DNA of 64,000 nucleotides from Mesorhizobium sp. B4-1-4 (GCF_006439395.2 NZ_CP083950.1:2666001-2730000), one strand, 5' to 3'. Positions 8,031-16,593 are shown, numbered from the stretch's first letter. Notes: generated by a model from the sequence alone, not told the origin. A program made the numbers and translations.

Positions 8031-9101
8031 ATGAGCATGCAGACCGGGCGGAGCGGCGAGGATGGTCGCTCCGGTGTCCTTCTTGGCCTGGATAGCGTAG
8101 CAACCAGGAGCGGCTGGCTGCTGACGGCCTTGTGTCTGGCCTATGTTTTGACGGCGGTTTGCCTTCGGCCGGAGCGTTACCTGCGGCTGTCCATACAGTA
8201 TTTCGGGACATTCCTCAGCGTGCTGCCGGTTCTCCTGGTGGTTGGTCTCGGACTGGCGGCCCTGATATTCGGTGGGGCAAGGCCAATAGAGTTCATGGTG
8301 CACATGCTCAAGGAACGTGGGCCGGGGGGAGCGCGGGTCGTCCTCTTGTTCTTTCTCGGCATCACCGCTTTCACGGCGTTCAGGATCACCATACCGGAGA
8401 TCGTGCCCTACTATGCCGATCCCAAGCTGGCCGAAATCGATCTTTCGCTGCACGGCATCGATCCTTGGGTATGGACGCACAGCATCGTTTCAGAGCCCGC
8501 CTCCATGCTGGTTTTCAAGGCCTACATGTCCTGGTGGTTCATGCAATGGTTCGGCGTCGTGCTCTTCGTCGCCTTCTGGAACGATCCCGCCCGGCGCCTC
8601 CGCTACCTCTGGGCATTCGCGCTCACCATGCTGGTATGCGGCACCGTTCTTGCAATCACACTGTCGTCCACCGGGCCGATATTCTACGAGCGGTTCTACG
8701 GCGACGACCGATTTGCCGGGGTGCTGGCCGCGCTGATGGCTGACCCGCATGCCTTGCCGGTAAGATTCGCCGCCAACTATCTGCTCGACGCACATGAGAG
8801 CGGCAGATCCCAGTTAGGCACCGGCATCACCGCGATGCCAAGCATGCATGTCGCCATCGCCACGCTCAACGCCTTCTTCCTCAGCGGTTTCGGCCGCCGC
8901 TGGGCCGTCGCCGGCTGGTGCTTTGCGGCACTCATCCTGTTCGGATCGGTCTACACCGGCTGGCATTATGCGGTGGATGGCTATCTCTCGATCCTGGTCG
9001 TGTCCATGCTCTGGTACCTGACCGGGCGTTTCGTTCTGCCGCAAAGGAAAAGGGAGATCACCGGGATCGGGCTGCCAATGCCCGAACCCGTATCGCGATG
9101 A
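8031..9101 (+). CDS. PAP2-superfamily membrane phosphatase/transferase
   Basis: A 356-residue polytopic membrane protein of the PAP2 superfamily (AUR1/inositolphosphotransferase-like PAP2_3 subgroup). Six or more hydrophobic segments are visible. The active-site elements are PSMHVA (around 280) and GWHYAVDG (around 315), the second and third phosphatase motifs. The first motif is not clear, as in this subgroup. It likely acts on a lipid phosphate or transfers a head group in the inner membrane. ATG 8031 or ATG 8037 could start it; neither has a strong ribosome site. It stands alone behind an AT-rich leader and ends in a hairpin shared with the converging gene. A role in remodelling membrane lipids is plausible but inferred. 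Confidence 0.82.
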   Translation: MSMQTGRSGEDGRSGVLLGLDSVATRSGWLLTALCLAYVLTAVCLRPERYLRLSIQYFGTFLSVLPVLLVVGLGLAALIFGGARPIEFMVHMLKERGPGGARVVLLFFLGITAFTAFRITIPEIVPYYADPKLAEIDLSLHGIDPWVWTHSIVSEPASMLVFKAYMSWWFMQWFGVVLFVAFWNDPARRLRYLWAFALTMLVCGTVLAITLSSTGPIFYERFYGDDRFAGVLAALMADPHALPVRFAANYLLDAHESGRSQLGTGITAMPSMHVAIATLNAFFLSGFGRRWAVAGWCFAALILFGSVYTGWHYAVDGYLSILVVSMLWYLTGRFVLPQRKREITGIGLPMPEPVSR

Positions 9102-9206
9102 TCAGGCCTGTCTGACATCGTCAGCGGCAGCGAGAAATCATCTGCTTCGCCTCATGGCTGATGCCGGCGGTGATCGACAAAAGTCGACGGAACTTCGGAC
9201 AACGGC

Positions 9207-9228
9207 CGGGCGGCATTGGCGCCGCCCG
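9207..9228. terminator. Hairpin between convergent genes (bidirectional terminator candidate)
   Basis: An 8-base GC-rich stem (CGGGCGGC with GCCGCCCG) around a 6-base loop lies 105 bases after the PAP2 stop and just beyond the stop of the converging 9240-9776 gene. It has no clear T-run, so termination is inferred from position and stem strength. Confidence 0.45.
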
Positions 9229-9239
9229 CCCCTGCCGGC

Positions 9240-9776
9240 TTACTGGCTTGGCGCCATCGCGTGTTCGCACGACACTTTCGGGTTCATGTCGGCGAAGGTG
9301 CCGGTCGGGTTACCCTTCCAGGCCCAGACATGCAGTTCGTAGAACTCACCCAGGCCATAGCGGTTGGGCGCGCTGTTGAAGTTGAACAGCTGTCCTTCCA
9401 GCGATGCCGGACCCTTGGAGGTGATGTATTCAACCGCCACCAGCTTCAGCGTGCCGTCGGCCATCGGCTCGTACATCACGGCTTCAGGACGGGCGATGTC
9501 GATCTTGTCGTCCTTCAGGTATTGGCCGTTGACGTAGTGGATGCCCATGGCGCCTCCGGTGATGCCGCTGGCGCAGGGAATGGGCGCATAGCCTTCGGCC
9601 ATAGCCGCCCTGACGTCGAGAAACCGGCTGTTCGCTGCCCGCACCTTGTCGGCCAGCGGATTGGGACCGGATGCGGCTTCAGCCGCCTCCTGGTGCGCCT
9701 GCGCAACGCCTGTGCAGACGCACAGCACGGCCGCGGCCATGAAAAGCCTGTTGCGAAAGTTCATTGTCATGCTCAT
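9240..9776 (-). CDS. Secreted hypothetical protein
   Basis: A 178-residue protein with a clear Sec signal peptide (FRNRLFMAAAVLCVCTGVAQA, cut before HQEAAEA), so it is exported. The mature part has HYVNGQYLKDD, a YEPMADGTLKLVAVEY strand pair and a C-terminal W-A-W-K-G-N-P stretch, with one cysteine in PIPCASG and one in KVSCEHA that could pair. I do not recognise a named domain. Of three close ATGs (9776, 9770, 9764) the first follows AAGAAG by 6 bases; all keep the signal peptide. It may be co-transcribed behind the DUF1330 gene, 121 bases upstream. No function is assigned. Confidence 0.75.
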   Translation of the reverse strand: MSMTMNFRNRLFMAAAVLCVCTGVAQAHQEAAEAASGPNPLADKVRAANSRFLDVRAAMAEGYAPIPCASGITGGAMGIHYVNGQYLKDDKIDIARPEAVMYEPMADGTLKLVAVEYITSKGPASLEGQLFNFNSAPNRYGLGEFYELHVWAWKGNPTGTFADMNPKVSCEHAMAPSQ

Positions 9777-9897
9777 TCCATTCTTCTTGAAAATGCACAG
9801 CGGGCCGGCCGCCGGAAATACGGAGGCCCGACAGGCAAGCGCTGTGGCTGTTGTTGCTTGGTGATCCCGGATAGGGTGCAAGAAATACCGGGAAGGG

Positions 9898-10224
9898 TCA
9901 TCCCTTCGGCAGATACGGGATCGTTCCGGCCAGATCGGTGTTGTCGATCAGCTGGAAGCGGCTGTCGCTGCCATCCTGACGCGCCGAAACGAAGGGCGCA
10001 TAGGCAGGATCGTTGGCGAAGGCGCGTGCCGCCGCTTCCGACGGGAAGGCCATCAGCGCAATCAGCGTGGTGTCGAGCGGCTCGCCTTCAAGCGTCTTCA
10101 CATTGCCGCTGCGCGACAGATATTTGCCGCCATGCTTGTGGACGAGGTCATGCACCGAGGCGGCGTAGGCCGGCACCCATTTCGGGTCCTTCACCTTGAT
10201 GTCTGCAATGACGTATGCGGTCAT
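9898..10224 (-). CDS. DUF1330 family protein
   Basis: A 108-residue alpha/beta protein of the DUF1330 family, small dimeric ferredoxin-like-fold proteins without a settled activity. The opening TAYVIADIKVKDPKW and the GGKYLSRSG stretch with EGEPLDTTLIALMAFPS are typical. ATG 10224 has AGGAG 7 bases upstream. It is divergent from an HxlR regulator, and a strong inverted repeat lies between the two, so it is probably the regulator's target. HxlR/DUF1330 pairs suggest a response to reactive small molecules, but that is inferred from the arrangement. Confidence 0.85.
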   Translation of the reverse strand: MTAYVIADIKVKDPKWVPAYAASVHDLVHKHGGKYLSRSGNVKTLEGEPLDTTLIALMAFPSEAAARAFANDPAYAPFVSARQDGSDSRFQLIDNTDLAGTIPYLPKG

Positions 10225-10322
10225 GGGTAGTCTCCTGGTTGCGGCGCACAGGGGGATCCCGTGCAACCGGCCAAAGGGCTCGCATGACCGGGCCCGCGCC
10301 AACCAGTCCGCGATCTGTACCG

Positions 10323-10347
10323 GGCCAGTACAGTTTCCGTACTGGCC
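10323..10347. promoter_or_regulatory. Candidate HxlR operator (9-7-9 inverted repeat)
   Basis: A perfect 9-base inverted repeat, GGCCAGTAC and GTACTGGCC, spaced by 7 bases, sits 56 bases before the HxlR start and 98 bases before the divergent DUF1330 start. Characterised HxlR/YodB-type regulators bind inverted repeats with a similar gap. A further GTAC (CTGTACCGG) lies just upstream. Control of both genes by the adjacent regulator is the natural reading. Confidence 0.6.
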
Positions 10348-10402
10348 GCTTCCTTCACGAGAGCCTAATGTTGCGCCCAGGTTCGAGGGAGGGACGTCGA
10401 CC

Positions 10403-11095
10403 ATGGTCCAGCACGGATACAAACAGTTCTGCCCGCTATCGATGGCCGCCGAGGTGCTGTGCACCCGCTGGACGATGGTGCTGATGCGCGAACTGGTGGC
10501 GGGTTCCACCCGTTTCAACGACCTGCGCCGCGGCGTCCCCAAAATGTCGCCAACCCTTCTGTCGCAACGGCTGAAGGAGCTTGAACTCGCCGGCATCGTC
10601 GAGCGCAAGGAGGTCCAGGGCGAGAAGGGGATTTTCGATTATCGGCTGACGGAAGCCGGCCGGGATTTGCGCCCGGTCGTCGAGGCAATGGGCTTCTGGG
10701 GACAGAAATGGGTGGAGTCCCGGCTGTCGCTCAAGAACCTCGATCCATCGCTGTTGATGTGGGACATGCGGCGCAACCTGAACCCCTCGCCGCTACCCGA
10801 GGGGCGCACGGTGATACAATTCCTGTATCAGGAGCTTCCGGCGTCCAAACGCTCGTGGTGGCTGATCGTCGAGAAGCACGGCGAGGTCGATCTGTGCTGG
10901 TACGATCCGGGTTTCGACGTCGACCTCTATGTCTCCACGGACCTCTACACGATGACGGCGATCTGGATGGGGCTGCTCAGCGTCGAGAAGGCCGGCGCGA
11001 AGGTGGCCCTGACCGGCGATCAGGCGATCGGCAGGAAGATGCAGGCCTGGCTCGGGCTAAGCCCGTTCGCGGTGGAGCCCAAGCGGGCGGCATAG
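10403..11095 (+). CDS. HxlR family transcriptional regulator with extended C-terminal domain
   Basis: A 230-residue regulator. The winged-helix HxlR domain covers about 1-105 and keeps the near-N-terminal cysteine (C10 in KQFCPLSM) that serves as a redox or electrophile sensor in studied members, followed by RWTMVLMREL and PTLLSQRLKELE. The remaining 120 residues are a SCP2-like domain, about twice the normal family length, and may bind a hydrophobic ligand. ATG 10403 follows GAGGGAGGGA. It is divergent from the DUF1330 gene and likely self-regulated through the inverted repeat between them. Confidence 0.85.
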   Translation: MVQHGYKQFCPLSMAAEVLCTRWTMVLMRELVAGSTRFNDLRRGVPKMSPTLLSQRLKELELAGIVERKEVQGEKGIFDYRLTEAGRDLRPVVEAMGFWGQKWVESRLSLKNLDPSLLMWDMRRNLNPSPLPEGRTVIQFLYQELPASKRSWWLIVEKHGEVDLCWYDPGFDVDLYVSTDLYTMTAIWMGLLSVEKAGAKVALTGDQAIGRKMQAWLGLSPFAVEPKRAA

Positions 11096-11177
11096 GAGCG
11101 AGGCGAGCCTCAGCGATCCTGGGACACTTGGCAGGAAACGGGTGGCGGAGCCGGCCCTTGGGGGTTTCAATGTCGCC

Positions 11178-12305
11178 ATGTTCATCACGCGGCAAAGAGA
11201 CCTGAAACCAACACCACTGCCGGTTGCCGATGATCCGCGCTGGGGGCTGATCGTCAGGCGCGACAAGTCGGCTGACGGCAAATTCTGGTATTCGGTGGCG
11301 ACCACCGGCGTCTATTGCCGGCCCTCCTGTCCATCGCGGCGTGCCAACCCCAGGAATGTGCAGCTGCACGACACGCTGGCCCAGGCGAAGGCGACCGGCT
11401 TCCGCCCCTGCCGCCGCTGCAACCCGGATGGCCCGTCGATCGATGCCGGCAATGCCGCGATGGTCGCCAAGGCCTGCCGCATGATCGAGGACAGCGAGGA
11501 AGAACCCTCGCTTGACCAGCTGGCGGTCGCGGCCGGCCGCAGCCCCGGCTACTTCCATCGCGTCTTCAGGGCGACCACCGGATTGACACCGAAGGATTAT
11601 GCCGCCGCGCACCGGGCCGCCCGGGTCCGCCAAAGCCTGGAAGACGGCGTCAGCGTGACAACCGCGATCTACGATGCCGGTTTCAATTCGAGCGGGCGCT
11701 TCTATGAGAAATCGACCGGCATGCTCGGCATGACGCCAACGCGCTACCGCGCCGGCGGCGCCAACGAAGACATCCGCTTCGCCGTAGGCGAATCCTCGCT
11801 CGGCGCCATCCTGGTCGCATCGAGCAAAAAAGGCGTCGCCGCGATCCTGCTTGGCGACGACCCGGACGCGCTGGTGCGCGACCTGCAGGACCGTTTCCCC
11901 AAGGCGCGGCTGATCGGCGGCGAACGCGACTACGAGGCGCTGGTCGCCCGCGTCGTCGGTTTCGTCGAGGCGCCGGCACTCGGTCTCGACCTGCCGCTCG
12001 ACGTGCGCGGCACCGCCTTCCAGCAGCGCGTCTGGCAGGCCTTGCGGGATATCCCGGTCGGCGGCACCATATCCTACGCCGAGATCGCACAGCGCATTGG
12101 TGCGCCGAAGGCGACCCGTGCCATCGCGGCCGCCTGCGCCGCCAACGCGCATGCCATAGCCATTCCTTGCCATCGCGTGATCCGCAAGGACGGGACCCTG
12201 TCAGGCTATGCCTGGGGCGCCGAGCGCAAACGCGCGCTGCTCGAGCGGGAGGCCGGCGGGTCGATGAAAGCAGCCGACAACGCCCGCCGGTCTTCGCGGG
12301 GCTGA
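11178..12305 (+). CDS. ada: Ada-type bifunctional transcriptional activator / O6-methylguanine-DNA methyltransferase
   Basis: A full-length Ada protein of 375 residues. The N-terminal zinc domain has C47, C51, C78 and C81 (YCRPSC and FRPCRRC); C47 would accept methyl groups from DNA phosphotriesters and switch the protein to an activator. An AraC-type helix-turn-helix covers about 95-195. The methyltransferase domain follows, with the acceptor C331 in IPCHRV. It repairs O6-methylguanine and induces the adaptive response. I use ATG 11178; GTG 11142 in frame has a somewhat better AGGA site and would add 12 residues. The following genes (12315-13973) read the same way and include a second methyltransferase and a 2OG-Fe oxygenase, forming an alkylation-repair block. 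Confidence 0.92.
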   Translation: MFITRQRDLKPTPLPVADDPRWGLIVRRDKSADGKFWYSVATTGVYCRPSCPSRRANPRNVQLHDTLAQAKATGFRPCRRCNPDGPSIDAGNAAMVAKACRMIEDSEEEPSLDQLAVAAGRSPGYFHRVFRATTGLTPKDYAAAHRAARVRQSLEDGVSVTTAIYDAGFNSSGRFYEKSTGMLGMTPTRYRAGGANEDIRFAVGESSLGAILVASSKKGVAAILLGDDPDALVRDLQDRFPKARLIGGERDYEALVARVVGFVEAPALGLDLPLDVRGTAFQQRVWQALRDIPVGGTISYAEIAQRIGAPKATRAIAAACAANAHAIAIPCHRVIRKDGTLSGYAWGAERKRALLEREAGGSMKAADNARRSSRG

Positions 12306-12314
12306 CGACCGGCG

Positions 12315-12542
12315 ATGCGCGCGATGGCAAGCTCTTCCGCCGCCGGTGCGAACAGCCGGATTTCCGCCGGCGCTGCCGTTAGCCGTGAGGATGCGAAATC
12401 ACAGGTGTTGGCCGCCATCGGCGAGCTTGTCGATGCCGGCAAGGCCGAGTTGCGCCACGGGCCGAAAGGCGAGACCGAATTGCGGCTGCCGTCAGGCGAG
12501 GTTTTCGTGCTCGGCGAAGTCGCAGTCACGCGTGTCGCGTGA
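12315..12542 (+). CDS. Small hypothetical protein in the ada block
   Basis: A 75-residue frame that starts 9 bases after the ada stop. The first 20 residues are low-complexity (Ala/Ser rich); the rest (EDAKSQVLAAIGELVDAGKAELRHGPKGETELRLPSGEVFVLGE) looks like a genuine small fold with an amphipathic helix and two strands ending in VTRVA. The real start may be ATG 12324 or later, as no strong ribosome site is seen. I do not recognise it. Its place between two alkylation-repair genes is the only clue. Confidence 0.5.
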   Translation: MRAMASSSAAGANSRISAGAAVSREDAKSQVLAAIGELVDAGKAELRHGPKGETELRLPSGEVFVLGEVAVTRVA

Positions 12543-12677
12543 ATATACTCAGCACCTGCGGCACTTACCTTTTCACCGCTCGTCCCCAGACCCCGAGATT
12601 CGAATTTGAAAGCAAGCATCGGAGTGAGAGACGCAAAGCAGACGTCTAGGGTCAGCCACACAGAAGGAGTGAAGGCA

Positions 12678-13233
12678 ATGAACCTCATGCAAACCGACGT
12701 GCCGGCGGCACCCTTTGACGCCGCCACCCTCGACACCATCGCCTACGCCATCGGCGAATCCGCGATCGGCACCATCCTGGCGGCGCGCAAGCCGCATTGG
12801 CGTCTGCGCCATCCTGATCGGCTCCGACGCAGAAACACTGGAGCAGGACCTCGCCAACCGCTTCCCCGGCAGGATGCTGGCCGAGGACGGAGCCGCCCTG
12901 CGCGACGACCTCGTGGCAATCGCGCGCTTCATCGAGACGCCGGCCGCCGGCCTCGACCTGCCGCTCGATATGCGCCACGGCACGCCTTTCCAGCAAAGGG
13001 TGTGGGAGGTGCTGCGCGCCATCCCGTGCGGTGCCACCATCACCTATACGGCCCTTGCCCGGCGCCTCGGCCTGCCCGATGGCGCCCGCGCCGTGGCGAC
13101 GGCCTGCGCCGCCAATGCGATCGCGCTCGGCATTCCCTGCCACCGCGTCCTGCGCGCCGACGGCACGCTGTCCGGCTACCGCTGGGGCGTCGAGCGCAAG
13201 CGCGCTTTGCTCGACAGGGAGGCCGCGATATGA
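12678..13233 (+). pseudogene. Methylated-DNA-protein-cysteine methyltransferase, frameshifted
   Basis: A stand-alone Ogt-type methyltransferase, paralogous to the C-terminal domain of the nearby Ada. It starts at ATG 12678 (DTIAYAIGESAIGTILAARK) but the homology then jumps one frame to GVCAILIGSDAETLEQDL and runs to TGA 13233, including the active-site IPCHRV. Aligned with Ada, AAGCGCATT is expected where AAGCCGCATT is read at 12789-12798, so one extra C near 12792 explains the break. Without correction the first frame stays open through the rest of this gene and into the next. It is either a real inactivating insertion or a sequencing error. Its stop overlaps the oxygenase start (ATGA). Confidence 0.8.
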
Positions 13234-13973
13234 ACGCCCACGCCAAGGTTGCCGCAGCCGCGGTCGAAGCGGCGGAGACACGCATCGCCGGCTACGACTG
13301 GCCGGCCTTGGCCGCCGAACTCGACGGCTTCGGCTGCGCGGTTATGGAAAAGCTGCTGTCGCCGCAGGAGTGCCGGCAGATCGCCGGCCTCTATCCGCAG
13401 GAAGAACATTTCCGCAGCCACATCCACATGGCCAGGCATGGTTTCGGCAAGGGCGAATACCGCTACTTCCGCTATCCTCTGCCCGACCTGATCGGCGGCC
13501 TGCGCAGCGCACTCTATCCACGGCTGGCCGAGGTCGCCAACCGGTGGAACGAGCGCATGGGGCTTGCGATGCGCTATCCCGCGACTCATGCCGAGTTTCT
13601 CGACCAGTGCCATGCCGCCGGACAGGTCAGGCCGACGCCGCTTCTGCTGCAATATGTGCCTGGCGACTTCAATTGCCTGCACCAGGACCTCTACGGCGAT
13701 CTTGCCTTTCCGCTGCAGGTCGCGATCCTGCTTTCGGAGCCGGGCAAGGATTTCACCGGCGGCGAGTTCGTGCTGACCGAGCAGCGGCCGCGCATGCAGA
13801 GCCGGGTCGAAGTGGTGCCGCTGCGCCAGGGCGACGCCGTCGCCTTCGCCGTCCACAATCGGCCGGTGCAGGGTACGAAGGGCAACTACCGCGTCAATCT
13901 GCGCCACGGCGTCAGCCGCCTGCGCTCAGGCATGCGCCACACCGTTGGCATCATTTTTCATGATGCCACCTGA
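13230..13973 (+). CDS. 2OG-Fe(II) oxygenase (PF09859-type) next to alkylation-repair genes
   Basis: A 247-residue dioxygenase of the 2-oxoglutarate/Fe(II) family of the Oxygenase-NA type (PF09859). The iron site H151-x-D153 (CLHQDLYGD) is clear, and the distal ligand is probably H209 (AVHNRPVQG) with R221 for 2-oxoglutarate. The RVNLRHGVSRLRSGMRHT stretch and IIFHDA end are characteristic of the group. Translation is coupled to the methyltransferase ahead through an ATGA overlap. Its place behind ada and ogt suggests a role in direct reversal of DNA or nucleotide alkylation, like AlkB, but that is inferred from context rather than from AlkB-specific residues. Confidence 0.85.
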   Translation: MNAHAKVAAAAVEAAETRIAGYDWPALAAELDGFGCAVMEKLLSPQECRQIAGLYPQEEHFRSHIHMARHGFGKGEYRYFRYPLPDLIGGLRSALYPRLAEVANRWNERMGLAMRYPATHAEFLDQCHAAGQVRPTPLLLQYVPGDFNCLHQDLYGDLAFPLQVAILLSEPGKDFTGGEFVLTEQRPRMQSRVEVVPLRQGDAVAFAVHNRPVQGTKGNYRVNLRHGVSRLRSGMRHTVGIIFHDAT

Positions 13974-13981
13974 GTGCAGGC

Positions 13982-14884
13982 TCACGCCTCCCAATAGGGC
14001 GGATCGCCGAAGACATCGTGCAGCCATGCGATGAGCGCGCGCAGTTTGGCGGACCCGCGCCGGTCCTCGGGACAGGCGATGTAGATGGTGGCTCCTTCCG
14101 GCTCGGCACCGACATCGACGACCGCCAGTCGGTTGTCGGCAAGCTCCTTCTGGATGAAGTATGCGGGCAGCAGCGCCAGGCCGAGGCCGGCAAGCGCGGC
14201 ATCGCGCATCAGAATCCCATTGTTGACGCGCAGCGCGGTTTCCGGGCGGATCGTCACCAGCCGCCGCGAAATCTTGAACCGCCAGTCGGCGGCACCCCGG
14301 ATGGAAAAGATGATGCCCTTGTGGCGTTTCAGGTCCTCGATCGTCGCGGGCCGTCCGAACCGCTCGAGATAGTCCGGCGAAGCCACCAGGAAGCGGCGGC
14401 TGGAAGCCAGTTTCTTGACGATGACAGGTCCGTCCTCGACAACCGGCCCGTGACGCAAAATGGCGTCATAGCCCTCGGCCACTATGCTGACGAAGCGGTC
14501 ATCGAGATCGAGCGTCAGTTCAATCCCCGGATGCTTGGCCAGGAAGCCGTACAGCGCCGGGCCGAGATGCAGGATGCCGAAACTGGTTGGAGCCGCTATC
14601 CTGAGCGGCCCGGCAAGTTCGCCCCGGCGCTCCGCGACTTCGGCGCCGGCATCGGCCACCTCCTGCATGATGCGCTTGGCGCGTTCGTAGAAACTGCGCC
14701 CCGCCTCGGTGATGGACAATTTGCGCGTCGTGCGATCGAGCAGCTTCGTGCCGAGGCTGCGCTCGAGTTCCGACAACCGCTCGCTGATGACCGATTTCGA
14801 CAGCGCCATGCGCCTGGCCGCTTCGGTGATCGAACCGGATTCCGCGACGGCGACAAAGGCGGCGGCGGATTCGAGCTTCAGCAT
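13982..14884 (-). CDS. LysR family transcriptional regulator
   Basis: A 300-residue LysR regulator. The winged helix-turn-helix occupies about 1-62 (SGSITEAARRMALSKSVISERLSELERSLG, then LLDRTTRKLSITEAG) and the substrate-binding LysR domain about 90-295. It belongs to the group with the PLRIAAPTSFGILHLGPAL hinge region. It starts at ATG 14884 and is divergent from an exported alpha/beta hydrolase, with a short palindrome between them. The classical LysR layout makes that hydrolase the likely target. Its 3' end converges on the oxygenase gene with 8 bases between stops. Confidence 0.92.
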   Translation of the reverse strand: MLKLESAAAFVAVAESGSITEAARRMALSKSVISERLSELERSLGTKLLDRTTRKLSITEAGRSFYERAKRIMQEVADAGAEVAERRGELAGPLRIAAPTSFGILHLGPALYGFLAKHPGIELTLDLDDRFVSIVAEGYDAILRHGPVVEDGPVIVKKLASSRRFLVASPDYLERFGRPATIEDLKRHKGIIFSIRGAADWRFKISRRLVTIRPETALRVNNGILMRDAALAGLGLALLPAYFIQKELADNRLAVVDVGAEPEGATIYIACPEDRRGSAKLRALIAWLHDVFGDPPYWEA

Positions 14885-14910
14885 TGTTCGGCTTTCCCGA
14901 ATTCACAATC

Positions 14911-14925
14911 AGGCGACCGTCGCCT
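14911..14925. promoter_or_regulatory. Palindrome in the LysR / hydrolase divergent promoter
   Basis: AGGCGA and TCGCCT with 3 bases between them form a perfect short palindrome 26 bases from the LysR start and 80 bases from the hydrolase start. Size and position fit a LysR recognition site, and nothing else stands out in this 120-base gap. Confidence 0.4.
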
Positions 14926-15004
14926 AACGAAATCAAGGACATGGTGTCATAGTTGGCGAGGCCGCGATATGGCGGCCGCAAACAAATCTCGGCGGGAGTA
15001 TGGT

Positions 15005-15919
15005 ATGTTTCGTCCTTTGGTCGTCGTCCTTGGTCTGTTGGCAATGAGCGTTCCAGCTTCGGCCCGCGTGGTCCCCTTTCCGGCCGGTTTCAAGACGCGG
15101 ACGATCGAGACCAACGGCACCAGCCTGCATGTGCGGGTTGGCGGAAAAGGCCCGGCGGTCGTGCTGCTGCACGGCTTTGCCGATACGGGAGACATGTGGG
15201 GAGCGGCAGCGATAAGGTTGATGAAAGAACACACGGTGATCGTGCCCGACCTGCGCGGCATGGGCCTTTCGGCGCATCCCGACGGCGGCTATACCAAGAA
15301 AAACCAGGCGGTCGACATCGCCGGCGTGATGGATGCGCTCAAGATCGACAAGGCCGATCTGGTGACGCACGATATCGGCAATATGGTCGGCTATGCGCTG
15401 GCCGCGCAATATCCGAAGCGCATCACCAAATGGGTCGTCATCGACGCGCCGCTGCCGGGCATTGGCGACTGGGAGAAGATCAAGCAGAGCCCGCTGCTGT
15501 GGCACTTCAACTTCCGCGGCCCCGACATGGAACGGCTGGTCAAGGGCCGCGAGCGCATCTATCTCGATCGCTTCTACAACGAATTGTCGGCCGACCCGAA
15601 GAAGATCGACGAGGCGACGCGCGTCCACTACGCGAAGCTCTATGCCCGGCCGCATGCGATGCATGACGCCTTCGAGCAGTTCAAGGCATTCGACCAGGAT
15701 GCGATCGACAATCAGGCGATGCTGGCCAGCGGCGGCAAGCTGACAATGCCGGTGCTGGCGGTGGGCGCCGAGAAATCGGCCGGCACGAGCCAGGCCGACA
15801 TTCTGCGCTTCGTCGCCAGCGACGTGACCGGAGCCATCGTGCCCGCCTCCGGCCATTGGATCATGGAGGAAAACCCTGACGCCACCGTCAAGCTGATCAC
15901 GGATTTCCTCGCCAGGTAA
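15005..15919 (+). CDS. Exported alpha/beta hydrolase, epoxide hydrolase/dehalogenase type
   Basis: A 304-residue alpha/beta hydrolase with a signal peptide (FRPLVVVLGLLAMSVPASA), so it acts in the periplasm. The oxyanion strand is LLHGFADTGDMW. The nucleophile elbow reads THDIGNMVG, giving an aspartate nucleophile as in epoxide hydrolases and haloalkane dehalogenases rather than a serine. The catalytic histidine is in PASGHWIMEE. ATG 15005 follows GGGAG by 8 bases; the frame open further upstream is antisense to the LysR gene. It is divergent from the LysR regulator. The substrate is unknown. Confidence 0.87.
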   Translation: MFRPLVVVLGLLAMSVPASARVVPFPAGFKTRTIETNGTSLHVRVGGKGPAVVLLHGFADTGDMWGAAAIRLMKEHTVIVPDLRGMGLSAHPDGGYTKKNQAVDIAGVMDALKIDKADLVTHDIGNMVGYALAAQYPKRITKWVVIDAPLPGIGDWEKIKQSPLLWHFNFRGPDMERLVKGRERIYLDRFYNELSADPKKIDEATRVHYAKLYARPHAMHDAFEQFKAFDQDAIDNQAMLASGGKLTMPVLAVGAEKSAGTSQADILRFVASDVTGAIVPASGHWIMEENPDATVKLITDFLAR

Positions 15920-16005
15920 CAACCTCGCGGAGCGGCCATTCCGGGCTTTGCCGAGACCGGTCTTGTAAGGCAAAACCGAACCGGGTTGATCGGCCACAGC
16001 CCCGG

Positions 16006-16593
16006 TCACCCCGCCGGCGCGTAGCGGCTGACCACCATGCCGCAGGCATAGGCCTTCGAGGCGAGCAGCCGCAGCTTCCCGAAACCGCCCTGGTCGAAGA
16101 TGCGGCGGCCCGCGCCCAGCACGGCCGGGTTGACGAACAGCTGGAACTCGTCGACCAGCCCGGCCGCGATCAGCGAGGAAGCAAAGCCGGCGCCGCCGAA
16201 GACGGCGATGTCGCCGCCCTCGCCGGCCTTCAGCGCCGCGACCTCACGCGGCAGGTCGCCGCTCACCACCGTCGTGCGTTCCCATCGCGAGGCCTTGAGC
16301 CTGTCGCTCGGCACCACCTTGTGCGCCTCGACGATGCGCCGGGCGAAGGCGTAGAACGGATCGGCCGGATATTTCCGCGCCGCATTGCCCCAATGGGTGA
16401 GATAGCCCTCCTCGGCCATCTTTCGGCTGAGCAGGATGGTGTCGATGCCGGCGAACACGACGTTGAAGTCCCGCTTCAGCTCGGCGTCCCAGCCATTGTC
16501 GTCACCCCATTCCCAGAGCTGCCAGTCATGGTCCTCATTGGCGCCGACGAAACCGTCGACCGATATCTGCATATGAAGGATCAGCTTTTTCAT
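16006..16593 (-). CDS. Dihydrofolate reductase family protein (RibD C-terminal-like)
   Basis: A 195-residue protein of the RibD/DHFR-like reductase family (YyaP/YwjB type). It opens with KKLILHMQISVDGFVG, has LLSRKMAEEGYLTHW in the middle and AVFGGAGFASSLIAAGLVDEFQLFVNPAVLGAG in the NADPH-binding half. Members are common and their substrates mostly unknown; it is not the housekeeping folA. ATG 16593 fits the conserved start, with GAGGAG about 11 bases upstream; a longer frame to 16671 has no support. It is divergent from an HxlR regulator, separated by a 110-base region with two copies of a 13-base repeat. Confidence 0.87.
   Translation of the reverse strand: MKKLILHMQISVDGFVGANEDHDWQLWEWGDDNGWDAELKRDFNVVFAGIDTILLSRKMAEEGYLTHWGNAARKYPADPFYAFARRIVEAHKVVPSDRLKASRWERTTVVSGDLPREVAALKAGEGGDIAVFGGAGFASSLIAAGLVDEFQLFVNPAVLGAGRRIFDQGGFGKLRLLASKAYACGMVVSRYAPAG

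Noticed and set aside
12606..13973. A 455-codon frame as one protein
   Set aside because: It mixes 38 methyltransferase residues, out-of-frame sequence and the oxygenase; the ATGA junction at 13230 shows two genes.
14018..15004. Upstream extension of the alpha/beta hydrolase frame
   Set aside because: It runs antisense through the LysR gene; the signal peptide and ribosome site put the start at 15005.
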